The translations under genes were made by a program, and so were the position numbers. DNA of 64,000 bases from Cannabis sativa (Eukaryota; Streptophyta; Magnoliopsida; Rosales; Cannabaceae), in NCBI RefSeq assembly GCF_029168945.1, contig NC_083601.1, positions 72,033,595 to 72,097,594 on the forward strand, read 5' to 3'. The notes under the pieces were generated by a model that was not told the DNA's origin, did not search any database, and saw only the letters and a program-made list of their open reading frames with translations. Positions 44,398 to 56,899 of this stretch are shown here, in pieces; the stretch's first letter is position 1; each line of letters opens with the position of its first letter.

Positions 44398-46235
44398 TTT
44401 ACTAACATGTATGTTTCATTACACCTTAAATATGAATTCTATAAGACGATGAAATTAATCACATAAGAGTTTAAAAAACTTTATATTGATGGCAGCGAAA
44501 TAATATGACTCCTTCCGCTCAAATCTCTAACCCTTGTTTCCTTCTGTCGCAGAATAATAACAAGATCTGAGCCTGAATCTCTTTCTCTCCTTCGGGTTTA
44601 GTTACCACCGTCTTCCGCACTATGATTGAGTACTTGACTTGCTATCTGTGGGCATGATACTCTATCACTATGGCTCGAATCGGTGAAGAACAATGAATAA
44701 GGTGCAAAATCACTATAGAAAGAGTCTCTCATCTACAAGTTGTTTGACAAAGTTAGAAACTAGATTTAGGTAGGTTGAAAGGTTGAATGACAATGAGAGC
44801 ATCATGTTCTTTTATAGTATTTCAACTAGGGTTTAGGATTTAATTATATGGATTAGAAAAATAAAATAATGGGAAAAAATTACACTAAGTGGCCGGCCAT
44901 TATGTGGGTCTCACTACAATTTTGCCACTTTATTTCAACTATTTATTCTTCTTTCAATAGTACCATATTTTCCAATTTCAATCCTATAAATGTCAAAACT
45001 ATTTATTTAATAATTATAATTAACTATCAAATAAAATTGTCATTTATCTTATTTATTAATTAGACTTAACAAATTCTCTTTATTAATAAATAAACTCCAA
45101 AATCTCTTTTCTTCACAACTAAGCTCTTGGTTAGTAAAAATTCACAAATAAGACATAGCCTAATTTTAGAATTATAATTTATTAATTAAAACTAATTAAC
45201 TAAGTCTGCAAGTAGTATTATCTCAACTAGTGTGAGGACCATGGGCTTATATAATCAAGCTTCCAATAAGTAGATCTAGATTTTACCAAGTAAATTCTCT
45301 AACTTATTAATTTCTCCTTGCGCCACTATAGATTCGAAATTGCACTCTTAACTATATAGAACGCTCTATATGTATCAAGATATAGATACGCTATGAATTA
45401 TCCATTGTTACAATCCAAATAGTCAAAGATCATCTAAAGATGATCTACATCGAATCGGGACAAATTTACCACTCTACCCTTCAGTATATTTTATCCTTAA
45501 AACACTTATCTACCTATAAATGATATTTCAGTAAACTAATATAGTTATTGAAATGCGACCTCAATCATTTATCTCTATTAAGCCAAGCTCGAACGAAATT
45601 ATCGTTTCACTTCTAAACACTTATAGAAGCTATAAATTTCATATCTATGATTAGCGCTCTCACTTAATTGAACTATCATGTTCTCAAGATGTATATGTTC
45701 AATCGTACGAGCTTCAACGAACAAATCTAAGAGCATAAATAATACAATTGAGATCGAACCTAACCATCTCAGTATTAAGATCTATAGACCTAAGATCAAC
45801 TAGTGATATTGACTTAGAAAAATATAACGTTAACTTTATGATATCTTATCCAAGTTCAATATCGGTCCAATCTAATGTATACTCCATACATCTGATACTG
45901 GCATACTTTGTCAATACCATGGAAAGGACATAACACTTATCCAAGGTGTAAGTATACCTTATCTCTGATTATCATGTCAGTCTAAATCCAGTGTACTGAT
46001 AAATCATGGGACTTGAACTTTTGAACATATAATCATGATTACATTCCATTGTGTCGACTACACTATAATCATGAATAAATATATGTTCTGGACTTAATAG
46101 AATTTATACATTAAACATATACAATCATGAAATAAATCATGTGAACCATGCAATATAAAATGATTTCTGATCTTTTATCAATTAGTAAATTTAATTATAT
46201 TGAAATGGGTTTTATTTAGGGCATAAAACCCAATA
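44398..46235 (-). repeat. Diverged copia LTR of the D type
   Basis: Minus-strand LTR that shares D-specific sequence with 18540-19820 and 29986-30580. Its inner end is cut (starts at TTTACTAACATG, missing about 35 bp and the primer site). Its outer end reads CCCAATA instead of CCCAACA. GGCCGGCC is kept at 44891-44898. It could be D's 5' LTR, but the base sequence beyond 46235 does not continue the gypsy frame that flanks D at 18524. Confidence 0.8.
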
Positions 46236-48390
46236 TCGGAATGATAATACAAGCTACTTCCATACCAGTATGAAAAAGAGGAAAACTAAGAATAGGATTC
46301 TTTCCTAAAGTGTTGGTGATTCTATTATTGAAGATTTTACCAAAGTGGTTGATCATTTTCTTCTTCATTTTAGAAACTTCATGGGAAGGAAGAGTTCAAC
46401 TACTAGGAGGATTGATTTTGACTGTTTGGAGGAAGGAAATAAATTAAGCCTGGTTCAGTAGGTTCAATTAACTTGGCCTTTCAATAAAACAAATGTCAAG
46501 AAAGCCTTGGATTCTTTAAAGGTTTTTGGGATGGTATTGGAGAGGACTTATCTAAAGCATTTTGTTGATTCTTTCAAGATAGTTTTCTTCCAAAAGAGCT
46601 TAACGAGACTAATATTTCTCTTGTCCCCAAAATAGATAACCCTCATAATGCTAGCGACTATAGACCGATACCTTCATGCAACACAATTTACAAATGCATT
46701 TCCAAGATGATTTGTGCTCTTTTATTAGAAGTGCTCCCTAGCTTGATTTATGACAATCAAGGTGCTTTATCAAGAATAGACAATTGGCCCATAACATCTT
46801 GATTTTTCAAGACATACTTAAAGGGTACACTAGGAAGAACATCTCTGTTAGAGGTATTTTAAAGATTGATCTTAGCAAGGCATATGACATTGTTGATTAG
46901 AATTTTATCTCTGATCTGTTAAAGGGCCTTTGTTTTCCCTCAAAATTCATCACTTGGATTGTAAGTTGCCTCCATGGTGCCTCTTATATCTTAATGATGA
47001 ATGGTCATTTTTAAGGCACCTTTGAAGGTGAGAAAGGCCTTCGCCAAGGGGATTGGATGTCACCCCTCCTTTTTGTGTTAATCATGGAGTACTTGACTAG
47101 ACTGATGATCCAAAGATCTAAGTTGAAAGGCTTCGGGTTTTATCCGATTTGTAAGTCTCTCAAACATGTGAATCTCTACTTTGCAGATGATTTGATAATT
47201 TACTACAAAGGAAATGAAAACTCGATTAGGCTTATTACAAATGGAAAAGGGTAGCTTTCCTCTTAAGTACCTGGGAGCCCACCTTAGACCAACGAAATGG
47301 CAATCTGCTGATTGTGGTACTATCATAGACAAGGTTCACAAGAAACTTCATAACTGGGCTAGCAGAAATTTGTCTTTTGTAGGAAGGGCGCAATTAATTC
47401 ACTCAGTGCTCTTGGGTATAAGAAACTTTTGGATGAGCCTATCTATTCTTCCCCAAAAAGTTACTGGAACCATTGATAAATATTGTAGAGATTTTCTTTG
47501 GGGAACCATTGGCAATCGAAGAAAATTTTATCTCCCGTCTTATTAAAAAGGTTGCTTTGATGGAGAAATACATTTGGGCTATTTCGAGCAAGAAGGACAA
47601 CCTTTGGGTGCGTTGGATCAATGTCATTTACTTAAAGGGTCAAAGCTTCTAGTCGGTAGCTTTTATGCAAGATGCGAGTTGGTACTTGAAGAAGCTTTTG
47701 AGGCTTCAGGGGTTGGTGGAAAAACATGATATTGTTGAAGCTAGTAAAAAAGGTAAGTTCAAAGCAAAAAAATTCTACTTATCTTTTGTTCAAGGCTAAA
47801 GAGTGGATTATGCTACTAATATTTGGCATAAGATGATTGTTCTGAAGCATAGATTTATTGGTTGGTATGCTATCAACAGCCAACTTCTAACTAGAGATCA
47901 TATCAGTAAAATTCTGACTATACCTATTGATTTTTTCCCAGTTTGTGATGGTGCTAGAGAGACTCATAGCCATCTTTTTGTGGAGTGTTCCTTTACGAAC
48001 GGGGTGGTTAACGAGATTAGCAAATGGTTGGGTGTCTTTGATTGGCCTATTAATATCAGTGTTTGGTACTCAAAGCTTCTTCAAAGTTTGCAAGAGAAAG
48101 TCATAAACTCGTTTATTGCAACAACCTTGTATTATGTTTGGTTGATTAGAAATAGTTGTCTTTTTAATTCTATGACAATTGTAGTTGTTAGTAATGAAAT
48201 TAGGAGGGTTGTTAAAATTAGATTTATGGGCTTCTGTTCTAGTAGTACGAATAGGTTCGAGGAATACATTTTTAATGTAGTTAATGAGTGGTAATTGTTG
48301 TTTGGGTGGCTTGCTAGCGTGTTGCAGATGTTGTTTGCTTGTAGTTTGTGGTTGTTTTGAATAAAAAGTTTTCTTCTTGTTCAAAAAAAA
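46236..48390 (+). pseudogene. LINE (L1-type) ORF2 remnant with RT and zinc-binding C-terminus
   Basis: Non-LTR retrotransposon, 5' truncated. The order is the pre-RT region (about 46300-46560), RT with ISLVPKIDNPHNASDYRPI, KIDLSKAYDIVD (46865 onward), GLRQGDWMSPLLF and the catalytic YFADDLIIYYKG (about 47180-47215), then KYLGAHLRP and the RT thumb. The zf-RVT region IWHKMIVLKHRFIGW with PVCDGARETHSHLFVEC lies at 47803-48294. Frames change at about 47215-47250 and again before 47803, and there are internal stops, two of them plausibly TGG-to-TAG/TGA. It ends with AAAAAAAA at 48383-48390, the expected 3' tail. No endonuclease domain remains. Confidence 0.92.
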
Positions 48391-48709
48391 TAACAAATGA
48401 ACAAGAGTACAACATAAAAATATATCAAAAGACCATATTTTCTATAAATAAAATTATAAAAATTGTAAAAAGAAATATATTTAAAATTCCGCATAATTGT
48501 ATTTTTGTAATTTTTTATTATTTTTGTGTATTTGTAAAATAATCCCAAAATAATATAAGTGTGACATTATTACTTCCTAAATAAACTACATTTACATTTT
48601 TTTAAAAGAAAAAAACTATATTTATGTGCGTTCAATATTTTAGCTCCTTATCCCAATTGGAATAAGATAATGAGCAATTTAGCTTAAAAATGTAACCAAT
48701 TGAATTGTA
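48391..48709. other. AT-rich spacer with one arm of a long inverted repeat
   Basis: No gene. Positions 48633-48660 (ATATTTTAGCTCCTTATCCC and flanks) form an imperfect inverted repeat with 60791-60817 on the far side of element E. The sequence TTGTA before 48710 is E's target duplication. Confidence 0.55.
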
Positions 48710-50580
48710 CGTTGGGTTTTATGCCCTAAATAAAACTCATTTCAATATAATCAGATTTACTTACTAATATAGATCAGAAATAACATTTAATGTTGCATGG
48801 TTCACATGATTTGTTACATGATTATATGTACATAATGTATGAATTCATCTGAAACCCTTTTAACATACTTGATCCTGTTTATTGTGCTGTCAACACATTG
48901 GAAAGTAAACATGACTATGTGAATAAAGTTTCCTAGATTTATCAGACACAGGGTTTTACTGATATGATAATCTACAACAGAGTTTACTTGCATTTGGAGA
49001 ACTGCTATGTTCTTTCCAGAGCATTGGTTAAAGTAAAGCTCAGGTTGGATGCATGGAGTATGCATCGGAAGGGACCGATATTGAACTTTGACTTAGATTT
49101 ATTAAACTTACCGTAATATCTATTCAAGTCAATATCGCCTAGTTGATCTTAGATCAAATGATCTTAATCCTGTTATGACTCGTGTTCTTTGATTTGTTAG
49201 TTAAGCCTACTTTTAGGTCAGGGTGATACGTACATTTTGGGAACACGGTAGTGCAATTGAGTGAGAGCGCTAACATAAACATGGAATCTATAGTTTCTAT
49301 CTAGCGAATAGTAAGTAAAGGATGATCTCCTTCGAGCTTGACCGAACGAAAATAAATGGTGGAGATCTCATTTCACATAAGCTGAAATATCATTTATACG
49401 GGGTTAAGTGTTTTAAGGATTAAATACATTGTAGGGTGTAACGGTAATCTAATCCCTTTACACTGTAGATCATTCATATAGAGGATCATTGATCAAATTA
49501 GGATTATAACAATGGATAACTAATGATGTGTCTATATGGTGGAACATATAGAGCATTCTATATACTGAAAGTGCAATTCTAAGTTCTTATGCGTGGATTC
49601 AACGAAAAATTAATAAGTTAGTGAATTTTAGTAATAAATTATTGATCTACTTATTGGAAGCTCGGTTATATAGACCCATGGTCCCCGCACTAGTTGAGAT
49701 AATATTGCTTGCAAGACTCATATAATGGGTTTTGATTAATCAATTATAATTCTCAATTTAGACTATGTCTATTTGTGAATTTTTCACTAAGTAAGGGCGA
49801 AATTGTAAAGAAAGAGTTTATAGGGGCATAGTTGTTAATTATGATACTTTGTATGGTTCAATTAATAAATATGATAAATGACAATATTATTTAATAATTA
49901 TTTATAGTTATTAAATAGTTAGAATTTGTATTTAAATGGTTGAATTAGAAAATTGGCGTTTTTGAGAAAATCAGATGCAGAAAAGATTAAACTGCAAAAT
50001 TGCAAAAAGTGAGGCCCAAATCCACTATGCATGGCCGGCCACTTTTGTAGGGAATTTAAACTGATATTTTCATTATTTTAATGCCAAATAATTCAAACCT
50101 AACCCTAGTGGAATGCTATAAATAGATAGTGAAGGCTTCAGGAAAATTACACTTAATTTTCTATTTTTCCTTCAGAAAAAAACCTGAGCCTTCTCTCTCC
50201 CTATCTGGCCGACCACTCCCTCTCTCTTTCTTCCCTCTTTAATTTCGAAATTCTTAGTGTGAGAATAGTGCCCACACACAGCAAGTGATACCTCAACCAT
50301 AGTGAGGAAGATCGTGAAGAAAGACTTTTAGCAAAAAGGAGTTTCAGCATCAAAGATTCAGAGAAAGAGATCCAGGTTCAGATATTGATAATGCTCTGCT
50401 ACATAAAGGAATCAAGGGCTAGATATCTGAACGGAAGGAGTCATATTATTCCGCTGCACCCAATGTAAGGTTTCCTAAACTTTATATGTGTTTATTTCAT
50501 CGTTTTAGAAAGTTTATATTTAGGGTGTTAATCAACATACTTGTGAGTAGATCTAAGATCCTGATAAATTATTTTCAACA
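48710..50580 (+). repeat. 5' LTR of element E
   Basis: 1,871 bp. Relative to the 3' LTR it lacks about 28 bp near 49178 (the segment after CCTGTTATGA) and ends TTTTCAACA. GGCCGGCC at 50033-50040. Confidence 0.93.
50117..50124 (+). promoter_or_regulatory. TATA box of LTR E
   Basis: TATAAATA, matched in the 3' LTR at 58329-58336. Confidence 0.75.
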
Positions 50581-50582
50581 TC

Positions 50583-50599
50583 TGGCCTCAGAGCCATGG
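50583..50599 (+). promoter_or_regulatory. Primer binding site of element E
   Basis: TGGCCTCAGAGCCATGG two bases after the LTR. Confidence 0.85.
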
Positions 50600-53500
50600 T
50601 AATTGATTAGCTTGCAAGAAATTTGGACTTTAAAACGATTGTTTGATGTTTTGAATGGTATCATGTTGTATTGAGTGTTATTTGATGATTGATTGATGTT
50701 TGTAAATTTTCGTGAAAATAATTGAATATCTGTTTCTGGAATTATTTTTATTGGATATTATGGAAAAAATTAAGCAAGTTACCTTTTTACAGAACTCAAT
50801 TTCAATTTAATTTGAATTAGTTATGATTTTTTGAAGTTTCAAAAAAATCGGGTTGTGTCGCACCGAGAAACCACGCCCATGCAGCCCCTTGCGCGCCCAT
50901 GGACAGTATGCCAAGTACAGATTGCAATTTTTTCGTATTTCTTCGTTTTTTCATGCCTTTTCATGGAATTAACTTCCGATTTTTTGTGTAGTTCTGTATT
51001 TATACATTTACTATTCCTAATTCAATTCTAATTATCATAATTAAATTTATTAATATTTTTTAAATTTAATTCATGATATTAGTGTAATTTGAATTTAAAA
51101 ATAGTAAGTATCTATCTTTTTTGCTTAATTATCTATCTTATTTTTAAATTTTATTATATCTTATCTTATTTTTAAATTTAAGGTCAGATTTTAAATTTTT
51201 AAAATAAATCTTTTTTTTTAAATAATTTGACGTTATTTAAATTTAAAATAAGATAACTATACTTATGTAATTTTAAATAGATGTAAGATATTTTGCTAAC
51301 TTTTAAATTTTGCTATTTTATTTATTTAAATTACATTTAAAATCTGAAAAAGATATTCATTTATCTTTTTTAATTTTTTATTTAATTTTTATTTATAAAA
51401 TAACATTAAATATTTAAAAGTAGTTAGCACAATTTTGAAATGATATTTAGGTTGGTTGAAACCTAATTTTTCAAAATTGTAGGTTTAATTTTAAAGATTT
51501 TTTTTATATTAATTTCGAATTTTAAATTTTATAAATTTTTTTTTAAATTTTCGAAATTTTTTTTTTCGAAATTATTTATTTAAAATTAAATAAATCCTAC
51601 ATCCAACTATCCAGCTAACCTTGTTTGTATTAGCTTGTTTGTAAGTTTTTAAAACCTATTATTGCTTGATTACAAATAGCCATGGTTAACTTTTGCCAGA
51701 TCTAATGATCTGATGGCTCCCTTGGTCAAGTAAATAATTTGTAACAGGTATATTTACAATCTTCTTTTATCTGTGTATGACCTAGCAACATGATAGGACC
51801 CATCCAAAGTGTACCTGTGTGAGCCTATGTGTTTAATTTCATTATAGATGCATATAGGTTGTTGTTGCTAAATAAAATGTCACAGTTCTTGATAGATTTT
51901 ATTTAGGCCCATTTAGTTTTTGGGCCTATTCAATTAATAACAGTTGTTCATTTTAAGGTTAAATTCCTCTCGTTTGGGCCTTGTGTGAGAGTTGGGAACC
52001 ATAGTAGTGGGTACGACATACTGAACCCAGCACCCCCTCACATGAACCACCCCAATTGTGAAGGCCCATTTGCCTGATTTGAATAACTGCACTAGGTTAA
52101 TTAAACTAATTTAACCTAAAAAAATGGATTAGCAACATAATTAATTTAATTTATTTTGAAATTAATTTAAGAAAATCATAGTTTAAAGAATTTTATTCTA
52201 AGCTAAACTATGTGTATTTTCTTGTATTTAATTAAATATAGAATTATAACCATCTAGATTCTTTCTGAAGCTTAATTTAAATTTTTCATTAAATATTCCT
52301 ATTTAAGTTGATATTTAGTTATTTACAACTAACCAACTTAAATCTGAATATCTTTTGGATTTAAAATTTCAAAATTAAGTTGAGGAATTTTAGGCATTGG
52401 TTATTAAGATTCTTTAGATATTTTTTAAGTTAATATCTTTTCGAATATTAACTTAAAATAGAATATTTTCAAATTAAGTGGTTACAACTTAATTTTTGAT
52501 ATTTAATTAAATTTAAATTTGAAAATATTTAAGTTCTAGATTTTTTCTAATACAACTTAAATTAGAAATTTTTTTTCAAATTTTGTGGAAAAGATACTTA
52601 GTCAAATAAGATATTTTCTAGATAGTTATTTCTAGGCTACTTATTATTTCTCATATTAATTTAGGAAAATATTATAAATTGTGAAATTAATTATTTAAAT
52701 AATTAATTTTGGTACAATTTATTTTAAGTATATTTTTTCCTAGTATTAAACTAGAGATTAATAATTAAGCCTTCTCTACACTTAATTATTTATTTCTTGA
52801 ATTTAATACATTTAATTAATTTGAAAATTAAATATCTAAGTTGATTTTCATCATCATACTTAAATATTTCTTTTTCATGACACTTAATTAAATAGAAAAA
52901 TTATTTTTAGTTGAAATTTATTTTTTAAACTAAATTTAAATATTTTTCAAAATATATTTTTTTATTTTATTAATCAAATTTCGAAATTGCATTTCTTAAA
53001 TGCTGAAATTTCGAATTTTATTTGAAAAATAGATTAAAGTTGTAAATTATTTATTTTAATTTTGGACCAACTTAAATCAATGATTTTTTCATTTAATGAT
53101 TAATTAAAATAAATGAAGTAAAATATATTTTATTAGAAATTTAATTAATTAGTCAAAGGAAAATCTAGATAGGTGATATTTTTGCTTGAAGTATTTTTCT
53201 AGTGTATTTAATTAAATAGAAAATTAATATTTAAGTTGATTTTCATCATCATACTTAAATATTTGAAATTTTTCTTATATATTTAATTAAATAGGAAATT
53301 TATATTTTTTGTTGTAAATTAATTTTATTAATTAATTTTGGGCCAACATTAAATTAGAATAATTTTTCCAGGATTTATTTTTTATTTTAACATGCATTTT
53401 CGAAAATTGTATCCTTGAATACTTTAATTTTTCGAAATGCAATATATATTTATAGAAAATTAAATTTGAGTTGTAATTAATTTAAATTAATTTTGTAACA

Positions 53501-54240
53501 ACTTAAATTGAATATTTTTCTAAATATTTATTAGAAATTATTACTAAGATGGAAATAATTCATATTATTTTCATATCCATCTAAGTAAAATTTATAAATA
53601 TTAAATTAAAATTTATATTTAGAATTTTTCATTCTAAATTGGAAATTTAAACTAAATAAATATATGTTTTAAAATAAATAGATTAAATAAAGAGAATCAA
53701 AGAAAATACAACTCTCTTTAAATAATGAGCTTTATTATTAAGATATTCGATCTCCATTGTTGGTTTTACATCGCGTTTATTTTAATGAGTAATCCTCCCT
53801 ATGGGAGGAACGTTCATTAGCAATTTCGCACCGTTTAATCTCGAAAGATAAGTAGTTTGTAAGTGTTTTATATGGTATGGATCACCCTAATGGTGGCGAC
53901 CATATTTGACTTGCAAATTGCGAAACAATGGTGGAAGCTCATAAGATAGAATTGCCTTGACTCTTGCCTAAACGGGACAACGCTGAATTCCAATCTTGAT
54001 CGAATAAAAGGTTGCTAGAATGTTTAACATTTTAGATGAGCTGACAACTCTATTCAATGGATGGTAGCTTTGACTCTCGCCTAAACGGGACACTGATATC
54101 AGTTTGTTGAAAACCTTGGAAATTATTTAGGATTGTATGTTTTAGTATTTTCACTTGTCATTCCTACTTGCTATATGTTTAATAATTTCTGAATCGTGTA
54201 TGAATTTATATTGAACCATGTTATTTTCTGTTATTAAGTT
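50600..54240 (+). other. Long non-coding leader of element E
   Basis: The GC patch at about 50853-50925 differs completely in sequence from the patches of A, B and C. The GC-rich box is closed by TGGGCCTT (51975-51982) and AAGGCCCA (52061-52068). Hairpins CCTCCCTATGGGAGG (53794-53808) and CACCCTAATGGTG (53883-53895). Leader motifs at 53958-53977 (one substitution) and 54071-54090. No gene. Confidence 0.75.
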
Positions 54241-56540
54241 GTAGTTTAATTTCGAATCTTCATTGTTGGTCTAACTTGGTTTGTTTATCTAATGAGATAA
54301 ATCCCTAGTGGATTTTCACCATTAGACATACATAATATTGTTAGATCTCGAAAGATAAATATTGTATATGCGAAATCTAGTTGTTCATCAATTGATGACA
54401 CCTTAGACTAGTATTTTTACGATATGAAACAAGAAGATTATATAAATAAGATTACTTTGACTTTCGCTAATCGAAGCATCGTTGGATTCTTATTTAATAA
54501 ACGAAATTATCCTAATTCCTCTTAGCTTATTCATTTCGAATTAGCTCAATAATATATCATTGTATGAATGGTCTATAAATCATTTCATGTCATTCTATAT
54601 TTTCTCTTAAGAAATTAAATGACGCATATGATTATAATCCCGAAATTCTATTCCCAATTGATATAAATCCTCAATCTAAGAAATCTCCTACTTGTATGGG
54701 CAAATCAGACTTAGAGTTAAATTAGTAGTGGTGGTCCAAGATAGAATTACTCATAATATTTGGTATAAATTTAAGTCTTTGACTTTAGTTTTAGAATCCA
54801 AACAGAAATTTTCTTATATTTCTATTTCCAGGAAGCAATACAGTTACACTTTCCAAGTGTTCAATATCCATCTTCTATTAATGGATTCAAACTGTATGGA
54901 ATATGAGTTTGGTATTCTGTGACTATGATCCACTTGCACTATTCTAAGAACTCTTTGATGTAACTATACCTATGTCATCAAAAGACTCAACCACATTTTT
55001 CATTAATCTATGGCATTTGTATCTTGTTCATAGTGGATTTGACAAGATCAATCTCTGCAAAGAGTTAATATGCCTATATCCACTGAAAGTAGTTCATCTC
55101 ATTCGCAGATGGATGTACATTCAGGGGTGGATATGAGTTTTTCGTTGTATTCTTAAAACGATAACTCTAGATTATACCTTTTAGCAAGAAATTTGAAATG
55201 TTTAAAAATTTCATTAATTTCTAGCAATGGTTGAAACCATTAAGGTAAGTGGTTAAAGATCTTGCGAACTGATAGAGGTGGAGAAATAGTTAGTAGATAT
55301 GCAGTTCAAAGATCATTAAATTGATTTTTGAATTATGTCCAAACTTACCTCCCCAGAAATTTCGAGTTGCATGTTGATGATTAGTTACTAGTCGTTGCCT
55401 AATTCCTTCTATGGTAGTACAATTTCAGAATGATGTAATGGCTTGGTACTTAAGGTAAATCATTACTAGATTCATGGATGACCTAATCAAAATCTTAAGA
55501 AAAGCTAGAACTGTTAACCATGGTTTGTTAGCTATTCTAAGTGATTAGGGGTGGACCATCCCATAGTCAATAGATAAGAAAGTGTTTGTTCAAACAAATA
55601 CTACTGCCTCTGAAAACAAGTAGCAAATAAAGGAGATAATTTTCTTGATTCTGAAAGTGTTCTATCATCTTATATGACATATGATGATCCCACTGCCTCT
55701 GTTGTCTTGTCACAACCAAAGAGGTTAATACCATTTAGTTTTCTTAGACATAATTCACGGTACCTTGTCGTAGTGGGAGAGTTTCTAGGAACTCACCTTC
55801 TTATGACTTGGGAGACACTAGTGATTTAAAATCCATTGTGAGTTTAAACAAGTAATGGATTGTCAAGATAAGAAACTAAGAAGAAAAGCCAATAGAACTA
55901 TGGTTTAATCCATTTACATGGAATAACCTAAAGTTTTCTATTACAAGGACATAAAAGGAAATTTTAGTTAATAAGTCTATTCTATGGACTTAACAAAACT
56001 TCCTAGTATTATAGGTTTGAGTTTATCTAAACCTATGGCTTGTGGTATACCTGGTAATTACTTACTCTAATGCAAGCAACTTACTTTAGTAAGATGCTGA
56101 AGCATTTTCTTTCTAATGGCAATCTATAGAAGCTTCACAACTTCTTAGGCATAGATTTTATTTATCTAAGGAAAAGTCTCAACTATTCCAGAAAAGATAA
56201 AGCCATGAAACAATTTCTTAAATCAACAGTGAGAGGTCTTAGATATGCTTTTGTATGCCTTAGACCAGACACCTATTGTTGAGTGGGAGTAATGAGTAGG
56301 TATCAGATTAATCCAGGAGAAGAACATTGAAAGACAATCAAGTAAATCTTAAGATTAAGAAGGGGAACTATATGTTAGTCTATAAGTGTGTGTTTAAAAC
56401 TCTTAGACTACACCACATCATATTTAAAAATTTGCCTTTGTGCTAGAAAATCTTTCTGATAAGATGGTAATTACTCTGGGGGTGGAATAGTGATTTTGGA
56501 GAAGTGTAAAAACCTATCTGAAGTCTCTAGGTCTACCAGA
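54241..56540 (+). pseudogene. Degenerate copia pol of element E
   Basis: Same scraps as in C: LWHLYLVHSGFDKINL at 55008-55094, the RSGRV linker near 55770, NGNL followed by the shared TAG near 56115-56130, and the RPDI..VGVMSRYQ RNase H remnant near 56260-56330. Part of the integrase end found in C near 26760-26800 is shortened here (near 55605). Not functional. Confidence 0.7.
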
Positions 56541-56888
56541 AAGGGACTGAATGTTAAAGTTGTAGGAAAGGTACTTATTCAGTCTAAGGAAAGTTCTATA
56601 CATTTTTGGCACCATTCCAAATTGCCTTAACTACTAGTGTTAATTTCTTGATTAACCAAAAAGTAGTTGCCAAAGGTATAGAATCCAGTATCCCAAGAGA
56701 GTAGACATATAGAGAGGAATTTCACATTATTAATGATTTTGTGATTAAGGAAGAGTAATGGTGGAGGAAAGGTTGTGTTTAATTCAACCTTTCAGATCCT
56801 ATTACGAGGAGTTTACTACTATTACACTTGATTTGTATATCGAGGTGTTGAGATTATTTGAAACGCACTTTTTGTTTTATATTAGTGC

Positions 56889-56897
56889 AAGTGGGAG
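56889..56897 (+). promoter_or_regulatory. Polypurine tract of element E
   Basis: AAGTGGGAG two bases before the 3' LTR. Confidence 0.85.
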
Positions 56898-56899
56898 TT

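Noticed and set aside
18525..46235. Treating element D as one closed element with matching flanks
   Set aside because: The target duplications and flanking gypsy frame do not match at the right end, so only the 3' LTR and parts of the interior are assigned with confidence.
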